A stretch of DNA of 9,463 bases. Source: DATAQC01 sp051001215. Lineage in GTDB: Bacteria; Actinomycetota; Acidimicrobiia; Acidimicrobiales; AC-14. Shown piece by piece: positions 4,707-9,463 of the stretch (position 1 is its first letter; each line of letters begins with the position of its first letter). A model generated the notes under the pieces. It searched no databases. It was not told where the DNA came from and worked only from the letters and a program-made list of their open reading frames with translations. Made by a program: the position numbers and the translations under genes. The stretch lies in contig JBPCNP010000090.1 in the NCBI GenBank assembly GCA_051001215.1, positions 1 through 9,463 of the forward strand, in the 5' to 3' direction.

Positions 4707-5942
4707 ATGAGTACATTTCGCAGGCTGGCCCGCCCCAAGGTGGCCCTGGCCGTCGTAGCTGCATCGGCGCTGACGTTGGCCGCATGCGGCAGCTCCTCGA
4801 AGAGCTCGTCGGGGACCGACATCACGTCGAAGACCGGTGGCGCCGCCGCCGCCGCCGCCTCGTCGATGGCCGCCGAGTTCCTGACCCTCAAGGGCGTGAG
4901 CACCAGCGTCGACCTCGACGCCGGCACGCTCAAGGTCCTCACTGACAACAAGGTCACTCCCACCCCCATCGCTCCGGCCACGGTCGCTGCCAATGGCGGC
5001 GTGACCACCGCCAGCTTCCCGATCAGCCAGGGCTACGTGTCGGTCTACCCCACGACCACGCCCGACTATGTGCGAGGTCTTCTCACCCACACCGGGGGCC
5101 TGAAGTTCACCGCCGGGGGCAAGTCCCTCGACCTCACCGACTTCATGGTCAACCCGGGCGACGCCACCCTCACTGCCACCGTCGCCGGTGGTGCGGCTGC
5201 TCCGATCCTGGACCTCGACGGGAGCAACCTGAAGATCTCTACTGACGCCCAGGGCAACACCAAGCTCGACGGCGTCGTGGCCAAGCTGTCCCAGGTCGGC
5301 GCCGACGCCCTCAACAAGTACTTCGGTGTCACCATCTTCTCCAAGGGCATCACCCTCGGCGTCGTCCACATCGTCGCTACCGGCAAGGCCGGGCCAAAGG
5401 GCACGCCGACGTCGCAGTTCCTGAACCTGTCGGGCGTGAACACGAGCGTCACCCTCGACCCAGGCACGCTCAAGGTGCTCACCGACAACAAGGTGACCCC
5501 GTCGCCCATCGCCCCGGCCACCGTCGCCGCCAGTGGTGCCGACACCAACGCCACCTTCCCGATCACCCAGGGCTTCGTGTCCGTCTTCCCCACCAGCGAG
5601 CCCAACTTCCTCCGCGGCGCCTTCAGCCACGACGGTGGTCTGAAGTTCACCGCCGGAGGCAAGTCCCTCGACCTCACCGACTTCGTGGTGAACCCGGGCG
5701 ACTCCACCCTCACGGCCACGGTCAACGGTGGCGCAGCCGCTCCGATCCTCGATCTCGACGGGTCGGCCCTCAAGGTCTCGACCGACGCCCAGGGCAACAC
5801 CAAGATCGACGGCGCGATCGCCAAGCTGTCCCAGGTCGGCGCCGACGCCCTCAACAAGTACTTCGGTGTCTCCATCTTCAAGCAGGGCATCGTGCTCGGT
5901 GTCGTCCACGTGACGGCCAAGGGCACTCCCGCCCCCAAGTAG
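4707..5942 (+). CDS. Secreted lipoprotein with two tandem HtaA-like domains
   Basis: This 411-residue protein has a lipoprotein signal peptide: basic N terminus (FRRLARPK), hydrophobic core and lipobox LAAC with the acylated Cys27. It is therefore probably anchored to the outer face of the membrane. A Ser/Gly/Ala-rich linker with six consecutive GCC alanine codons (residues 46-51) leads to two tandem domains, about residues 57-226 and 237-406, aligned without a gap at an offset of exactly 180 residues. Each domain has LDAGTLKVLTDNKVTPTP-like and IAPATVA segments, FPI.QG.VSV.P, a HxGGLKFTAGGKSLDLTDF core, LTATV, PILDLDGS, and a closing KLSQVGADALNKYFGV.IF..GI.LGVVH. The order H-G-G-L / L-L-DF / LTA / LD / GA.ALN..F / F..G recalls the HtaA haem-binding domain of corynebacteria, but I see no tyrosine at the expected axial-ligand place near the domain start, so haem binding is doubtful. 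Function unknown; a ligand-binding or cell-surface role is inferred. It is divergent from the HAD-FluC operon. Confidence 0.85.
   Translation: MSTFRRLARPKVALAVVAASALTLAACGSSSKSSSGTDITSKTGGAAAAAASSMAAEFLTLKGVSTSVDLDAGTLKVLTDNKVTPTPIAPATVAANGGVTTASFPISQGYVSVYPTTTPDYVRGLLTHTGGLKFTAGGKSLDLTDFMVNPGDATLTATVAGGAAAPILDLDGSNLKISTDAQGNTKLDGVVAKLSQVGADALNKYFGVTIFSKGITLGVVHIVATGKAGPKGTPTSQFLNLSGVNTSVTLDPGTLKVLTDNKVTPSPIAPATVAASGADTNATFPITQGFVSVFPTSEPNFLRGAFSHDGGLKFTAGGKSLDLTDFVVNPGDSTLTATVNGGAAAPILDLDGSALKVSTDAQGNTKIDGAIAKLSQVGADALNKYFGVSIFKQGIVLGVVHVTAKGTPAPK
4875..5384 (+). repeat. Intragenic tandem repeat, copy 1
   Basis: First of two in-phase copies within the lipoprotein gene, residues 57-226. Copy 2 lies exactly 540 bases downstream with no insertion or deletion between the aligned parts. 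The 50 bases at 5281-5330 are identical to 5821-5870 including silent positions. Confidence 0.92.
5415..5924 (+). repeat. Intragenic tandem repeat, copy 2
   Basis: Second copy, residues 237-406. It differs from copy 1 mainly in the first third and in the loop where copy 1 reads TTPDYVRGLLTHT and copy 2 reads SEPNFLRGAFSHD. The central and final thirds are almost the same at DNA level. Confidence 0.92.
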
Positions 5943-5985
5943 GACCCTGCACCGGGGGCTCGATCCAAGAGCCCACGGTCCGAGC

Positions 5986-6032
5986 ACGAGTGACAACGGG
6001 CGGCCACCTCCGGGTGGCCGCCCGTCACTCGT
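5986..6032. terminator. Long bidirectional hairpin between convergent genes
   Basis: An 11-base perfect stem (5998-6008 with 6013-6023, GGGCGGCCACC) closes a TCCG loop. A further perfect 9-base stem (ACGAGTGAC 5986-5994 with GTCACTCGT 6024-6032) lies outside it, separated by a 3-base AAC bulge on the left arm. No U-tract follows. Its place between the ends of two convergent genes fits a terminator for both strands. The TGA stop codon of the glycosyltransferase (6025-6027) lies inside the outer stem. Confidence 0.75.
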
Positions 6033-7398
6033 CCGGGTGCGGGCTGGGCGCCCCTACCGCGAGCGGCGCGGCCGCCACCGGTGACGGCGTTGCCCGGCGA
6101 GATCGTCGCCAGGCCGCAGCGCCCAGCACCACGAGGGCGGCGATGCCGTAGGAGATGGTCCCGAAGTCGGGCTTGGCCTTGTCGAGGATGGTGCCGAAGT
6201 ACAGCGGGTAGGGCGCGGCGGCCACGGCCAGCAGCTCCCATCTCCCGTCGAGGGCGGCCACGGCCACGACCAACTCGGCGTACCAGGGCTGCACGGGTGT
6301 CACGATGAGGAAGACGGCGACGAGCAGCCACCGGGCCCGGGTGATCGGCGACGGCGGTTCCCGGTCGGCGTCCGGACCATGGCGCCGACCTGGCCACCAG
6401 GGCAGCGGCGCCAGGGTGATCACGGCGACGGCGACGACCAGCATGGTCATAGCCACGACCTCGGCGGCGGTGCCGTGCAGGTCCAGCAGACGGAGGAGCA
6501 GGAACCGGCTGCCCTCCGAGTACTTCTCCTCCTTCAGGTAGCCGGGGAGGTACCCCAGCACGGTCGGCCCGACGGCCAGCACGTGGGGTACGTAGCTGAG
6601 CCCGACCACGGCCACGGCCGCGGCCACGACCCGTACCGGCTTGTGGCGCAGGCCGGCCGGTAGGAGCACGCCGGGGATGAGCTTGACGGCGATGCCGACG
6701 CCGAGGAGCAGGCCCCCGGTGATGGGCCGTCTTCGCTCGAAGGCCCACAGGGCGAGGACCACGGCCACCACCGCCAGCACGTCGACATGCGCGTCCATCG
6801 CCGTCTCCACCACGGCCAGCGGCGACCACGCCCACAACACGGCATGGGCGGGGTTGCGACCCAACCGCTGGAGCGCCCCCATCAACAGCGCGGTCACGCC
6901 CAGGCCCATCAGGCCGTGCACCACCTGGAAGCCCTTGTGCCTCGTGGCGATGGGCACGACCGTGTGCAGGACGCGGAACCACGCCTCGGCCACCGGCGGG
7001 TAGATCGTCCGTTCCATCTCCCGGTTGATCCGCGTGCAGCCGGGGTCCTTGTCCCACGACGCGCAGGTCTTGGGACTGGGCCACAACCACGGACTGCGGA
7101 GCTGGGCCACCCGGGCGTCGTTGGGGGGGTAGCGGTAGGGGTCGATCCCGTGGGCCTGGACGGTGCCGTCCCACGAGTAGCGGTAGACGTCGTCGGAGAT
7201 CTGGGGATTGGCCGTCAGGGCGGCCAGGTAGAACACGAATGCCCCCGCCAGGATCGTCACCACTGCCACCCGCCGGGGAAGGCGCAGCACTGCCCGGGCG
7301 GCGAAGGCGAAGGCAACCCACCAGACCCCGAGCACGACGAGCATCGGGTACCGGCCCTCGAGGATCCCGCCCATGTGGTTGAACCGCAGCTCCAGCAC
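6025..7398 (-). CDS. GT87-type polytopic membrane glycosyltransferase
   Basis: This protein of about 457 residues is an integral-membrane GT-C glycosyltransferase of the GT87/DUF2029 group, related to actinobacterial mannosyltransferases that use polyprenyl-phosphate-linked sugars on the outer face of the membrane. Key evidence is the first extracytoplasmic loop SDDVYRYSWDG (residues 68-78), carrying the Asp-Asp pair of GT-C enzymes, followed by GIDPYRYPP and, further on, TIYPPVAEAWF. About ten hydrophobic segments follow, with GVGIAVKLIPG and TPVQPWYAELV typical of the group. The C-terminal tail after residue 430 is charged and Pro/Ala-rich. The start is uncertain: GTG at 7398 is the first usual start codon, with ATG at 7374 also possible, but the open frame further upstream encodes a hydrophobic stretch (KAAVLTAAGALACLVLELRF) that could be a first membrane helix. 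The gene lies 55 bases after the flavoprotein gene on the same strand. Donor and acceptor cannot be told. Confidence 0.85.
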   Translation of the reverse strand: MLELRFNHMGGILEGRYPMLVVLGVWWVAFAFAARAVLRLPRRVAVVTILAGAFVFYLAALTANPQISDDVYRYSWDGTVQAHGIDPYRYPPNDARVAQLRSPWLWPSPKTCASWDKDPGCTRINREMERTIYPPVAEAWFRVLHTVVPIATRHKGFQVVHGLMGLGVTALLMGALQRLGRNPAHAVLWAWSPLAVVETAMDAHVDVLAVVAVVLALWAFERRRPITGGLLLGVGIAVKLIPGVLLPAGLRHKPVRVVAAAVAVVGLSYVPHVLAVGPTVLGYLPGYLKEEKYSEGSRFLLLRLLDLHGTAAEVVAMTMLVVAVAVITLAPLPWWPGRRHGPDADREPPSPITRARWLLVAVFLIVTPVQPWYAELVVAVAALDGRWELLAVAAAPYPLYFGTILDKAKPDFGTISYGIAALVVLGAAAWRRSRRATPSPVAAAPLAVGAPSPHPDE

Positions 7399-7450
7399 GA
7401 GGCACGCCAGTGCGCCGGCCGCGGTGAGGACCGCCGCTTTGTTCTGCCGG

Positions 7451-7456
7451 AGCCTA
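7451..7456 (-). promoter_or_regulatory. Possible -10 box TAGGCT
   Basis: TAGGCT fits TANNNT on the minus strand and begins with the TAG stop codon of the flavoprotein gene, the same arrangement as at 8822-8827. No start codon lies 6-7 bases after it, so any transcript for the glycosyltransferase would have a leader of about 45 bases. It may be chance. Confidence 0.2.
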
Positions 7457-8815
7457 CTCAGCGGCTTCGGCCAGTGCCTCGGCCAGGGTGGGGTGGGCCA
7501 ACAGGCTGTCCACGATGTCGCTGACCTTCAGATGGGCGTTGACGGCCAGGGCCACGACCGAGATGAGCTCGGCGGCGTGGCGGCCGACGATGCAGCCTCC
7601 GAGCACCACGCCGGTGGCCGGGTCGGAGAGGATCTTCACGAAGCCCCGGGTGTCGTCGTTGATGAGGGCCTTGGCGTTGGCCGAGAAGGGCACTTTGGTC
7701 ACGCGGATCTTGCGGCCGCTGGCGAAGGCCTCGGCCTCGGCCACCCCGACCTCGGCGATCTCGGGCTCGGTGAACACGGCCTGCGGCGCCTTGTCGTAGT
7801 CGAGGTGGCGGTGCTCCCTGGCCTGCATGCCCATCACGTGCTCGCCGATCTTGCGCCCCTGCATGGCCGCCACCGACGAGAGCGGCAGCTTGCCGGAGAC
7901 GTCGCCCGCCGCGTACACGTGGGGCAGGTTCGATTGGCAGTGCTGGTTGATCGGCACGTATCCCCATTCGTCGACATCCACCCCTGCCTCCAGCAGGCCC
8001 AGGCCGTCGGAGTTGGGCACCGACCCGATGGCGAGCAGGGCGTGGCTGCCCCTCGCCAGCCGGCCGTCGTCGCAGCGCACCGCGATCCCCTGTTCCTCCC
8101 GGTCGATGCCGATGGCCCGGGCGCCGATGAGGAGCCGGACGCCCCGGCGCAGGAACTCGTCCTCCAGAGCGGCGGCCACCTCGGGGTCCTTCTTGGGCAG
8201 GACCTGCTGGCGGCTGACGACGAGGGTCACCTGAGCCCCGAAGGAGGCGAACATGTGCACGAACTCGACCCCTGTGACGCCAGACCCCACCACGACCAGG
8301 TGTTCGGGCATGACCGGGGGGGGATAGGCCTGGCGGGTGGTCAGGATGCGGTCGCCGTCGGGGTGGCACCAGTCGGGGATGCGGGGCCGACTGCCGGTGG
8401 CCACCAGGATGGCGTCGGCCTCCAGCTCCTCGCCGCCGTCGGCCGTCTCCACCGCGACCGAGTGGGGCCCGGTGAGGCGGCCAGTGCCCCTCAGCACCCG
8501 CACCCCCTGGTCGGCCAGCAGGGTCTCAACCGACGTGCGGAGGCGGTCCTCGATGGCGAGGATCCGGCGCTTCAGGGCGTCGGCGTCGAGGTCGGCTTCG
8601 AGTGCGACGAGGCCCATCCCCTCCGACCGCTCGACGAAAGCCATGGCCCCACCGGTGGCGATCATGGCCTTGGACGGGATGCAGTCCCACAGATGGGCGC
8701 CGCCGCCCACCACGTCGCGCTCGACCACGGTCACCTTGGCACCGAGGCGGGCTGCGGTGGTGGCCGCCTGGTTGCCGGCGGGGCCCCCTCCGAGGATCAC
8801 GAAGCGCACGGGCAC
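7454..8815 (-). CDS. LpdA-like FAD-dependent NAD(P)H oxidoreductase
   Basis: This 453-residue protein is a two-dinucleotide-binding-domain flavoprotein of the lipoamide dehydrogenase fold. The FAD-binding VILGGGPAG is at residues 6-14, the NAD(P)-binding VVVGSGVTGVEF at 174-185, the second FAD motif YAAGDVSG at 301-308, and the dimerisation domain follows. It is not a normal lipoamide dehydrogenase: the redox disulfide motif reads GGGAHLWDCIPSK, so the first Cys is Ala40 and only Cys45 remains. This and the segment GSHALLAIGSVPNSDGLGL match mycobacterial LpdA (Rv3303c), an NAD(P)H:quinone reductase. Unlike that protein as I recall it, this one keeps the C-terminal His441-Glu446 pair of disulfide reductases (HPTLAE). 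The GTG start at 8815 is chosen because a TAACCT -10 box ends 6 bases upstream; a second GTG at 8809 is an alternative. It lies 9 bases after the small hypothetical gene. A soluble reductase passing electrons from NAD(P)H to a quinone or other acceptor is the likely role. Confidence 0.88.
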   Translation of the reverse strand: MPVRFVILGGGPAGNQAATTAARLGAKVTVVERDVVGGGAHLWDCIPSKAMIATGGAMAFVERSEGMGLVALEADLDADALKRRILAIEDRLRTSVETLLADQGVRVLRGTGRLTGPHSVAVETADGGEELEADAILVATGSRPRIPDWCHPDGDRILTTRQAYPPPVMPEHLVVVGSGVTGVEFVHMFASFGAQVTLVVSRQQVLPKKDPEVAAALEDEFLRRGVRLLIGARAIGIDREEQGIAVRCDDGRLARGSHALLAIGSVPNSDGLGLLEAGVDVDEWGYVPINQHCQSNLPHVYAAGDVSGKLPLSSVAAMQGRKIGEHVMGMQAREHRHLDYDKAPQAVFTEPEIAEVGVAEAEAFASGRKIRVTKVPFSANAKALINDDTRGFVKILSDPATGVVLGGCIVGRHAAELISVVALAVNAHLKVSDIVDSLLAHPTLAEALAEAAE

Positions 8816-8821
8816 GCGCTC

Positions 8822-8827
8822 AGGTTA
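8822..8827 (-). promoter_or_regulatory. -10 box TAACCT, leaderless start of flavoprotein gene
   Basis: On the minus strand TAACCT is followed by 6 bases and the GTG at 8815, predicting a leaderless transcript. Its first three bases are also the TAA stop codon of the preceding small gene. The same hexamer with 7-base spacing precedes the GNAT-type gene at 835. Confidence 0.5.
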
Positions 8828-9019
8828 CGAGGACTGCCGGTGCACCACGGACAACAGCGTGGCGTAGGAGCGCACCAGCAGGGCCCGCCTTCCACCAGGC
8901 GAAGTCGGCCGGACCAGGCCGACCGCAGCCAGCAGCACGGCGGGCCATGCGCGCCGGTAGTAGGCGACCCACGCCCGGCACTCCAGCGCTGCGACCCGGC
9001 GCGGATCGAAGTTGCGCAT
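8825..9019 (-). CDS. Small conserved-looking hypothetical protein (64 aa)
   Basis: The 64-residue frame starts at ATG 9019, 25 bases after the stop of the transporter ATPase, with a GAGG Shine-Dalgarno-like sequence 9 bases upstream. It reads FDPRRVAALECRAWVAYYRR, then a hydrophobic WPAVLLAAVGLV and an Arg-rich tail. The pattern FDP..VA..E...W.AYYRR is one I associate from memory with longer uncharacterised actinobacterial proteins, in which case this copy would be a short or truncated member; I cannot confirm that. The frame runs on upstream into the transporter gene without meaning, so the internal ATG is the sensible start. Its stop codon forms part of the promoter of the next gene. It may be co-transcribed with the transporter. 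Confidence 0.5.
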   Translation of the reverse strand: MRNFDPRRVAALECRAWVAYYRRAWPAVLLAAVGLVRPTSPGGRRALLVRSYATLLSVVHRQSS

Positions 9020-9044
9020 GGGGCTGGGCCTCACCGCGCCGGCC

Positions 9045-9463
9045 TCAAGGGACGACCTGCAGCTCCTCGGCGAAGTGGCAGGCGGCGGGATGGCCCTGGC
9101 CCCGGTCGACGAGGGCGGGCTCCTCCTCGGCGCAGACGTCCTGGACCTTCCAGCACCGGGTGCGGAAGCGGCATCCCGACGGCGGGTCGGCGGGGCTGGG
9201 CAGGTCACCGGCCAGCACGATGCGCTTGCGCATGCGCTCGACGACAGGGTCGGGCACCGGCACGGCCGACAGCAGCGCCTGGGTGTAGGGGTGGGACGGG
9301 TGGTCGTAGATGTCGTCACGACGGCCGATCTCCACGATCTTGCCGAGGTACATCACCGCCACCCGGTCGGAGATGTGGCGCACCACCGACAGGTCGTGGG
9401 CGACGAAGACGTAGGAGAGGTTGAACTCCTTCTGGAGGTTCGCCAGCAGGTTGACCACCTGAG
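9045..9463 (-). CDS. Oligopeptide/dipeptide ABC transporter ATPase, C-terminal part
   Basis: The window holds the last 139 codons or so of an OppF/DppF-type ATP-binding subunit, a cytoplasmic ATPase that powers peptide import through a two-permease complex. Visible are the stretch after Walker B (QVVNLLANLQ, the usual continuation of the D-loop), the H-loop strand YVFVAHDLSVVRHISDRVAVMYLG with its switch His, and KIVEIGRRDDIYDHPSHPYTQALL, the start of the oligopeptide-transporter C-terminal region. After it comes the Cys-rich tail GCRFRTRC...VC...ACHF, four cysteines that are typical of this family. Walker A, the signature motif and Walker B lie beyond the right edge, so the GTG at 9458 is internal and not a start. 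TGA at 9045-9047 ends the gene. No permease or binding protein follows it here, so the rest of the transporter should lie to the right. Confidence 0.93.
   Translation of the reverse strand, partial: QVVNLLANLQKEFNLSYVFVAHDLSVVRHISDRVAVMYLGKIVEIGRRDDIYDHPSHPYTQALLSAVPVPDPVVERMRKRIVLAGDLPSPADPPSGCRFRTRCWKVQDVCAEEEPALVDRGQGHPAACHFAEELQVVP

Noticed and set aside
4842..4859. Six GCC codons in a row as a phase-variation tract
   Set aside because: A triplet repeat changes only the number of alanines in a linker and cannot switch the frame; such tracts are common in high-GC linkers.
5066..7405. Open frame of 779 codons on the minus strand
   Set aside because: It runs out of frame through the glycosyltransferase and antisense to the lipoprotein; the Pro/Arg/Gly-rich text has no domain pattern, and the apparent repeat at its end mirrors the lipoprotein duplication.
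7373..9424. Open frame of 683 codons on the plus strand
   Set aside because: It is antisense to the GT87 start, the flavoprotein, the small gene and the transporter ATPase, all supported by family motifs. Its composition (His, Gly, Asp, Val repeats) is that of a high-GC shadow frame.

Overview
The window is very GC-rich (codon third positions are almost all G or C). Several of its genes appear to lack a Shine-Dalgarno site and start 6-7 bases after a TANNNT -10 box, the layout of leaderless transcripts in Actinobacteria. Together with the families present (MGDG-synthase-like glycosyltransferase, paired FluC channels, LpdA-type flavoprotein, GT87 glycosyltransferase) this points to an actinobacterium, perhaps of the Acidimicrobiia. 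The taxonomic call is inference only.

Layout, left to right. 1-40 is a short, oddly composed stretch with a run of ten C; a glycosyltransferase (41-724, minus) is cut off against it, so this may be a contig edge. A divergent promoter region (725-834) separates that gene from a YghO-like GNAT-type protein (835-1962, plus). A small protein with a winged-helix-like pattern follows (2011-2283, plus). It converges with a RibD-C/dihydrofolate-reductase-like protein (2392-2994, minus). Next comes a compact minus-strand operon: a type II haloacid-dehalogenase-like HAD hydrolase (3901-4572), then two FluC/CrcB fluoride channels (3476-3865 and 3105-3479) that overlap each other by GTGA. Divergent from it is a secreted lipoprotein made of two tandem copies of about 170 residues (4707-5942, plus), the only gene with a strong ribosome binding site. 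A long hairpin separates it from a convergent minus-strand block: an oligopeptide ABC transporter ATPase (entering from the right edge, ending at 9045), a 64-residue hypothetical protein (8825-9019), an LpdA-like flavoprotein oxidoreductase (7454-8815) and a GT87-type membrane glycosyltransferase (6025-7398).

The most interesting unit is the HAD-FluC-FluC operon. The HAD protein lacks the second motif-I aspartate and the extra motif-IV acid expected of Mg-dependent phosphatases, and its active-site pattern is that of hydrolytic haloacid dehalogenases. Its linkage to two fluoride exporters suggests a cassette that cleaves a C-F bond and disposes of the fluoride; this is inference from context. 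Second is the duplicated lipoprotein, whose domain pattern recalls the HtaA haem-binding domain but lacks an obvious axial tyrosine.

No stretch over 300 bases lacks a gene. I saw no tRNA, rRNA, CRISPR array, insertion sequence or phage gene.
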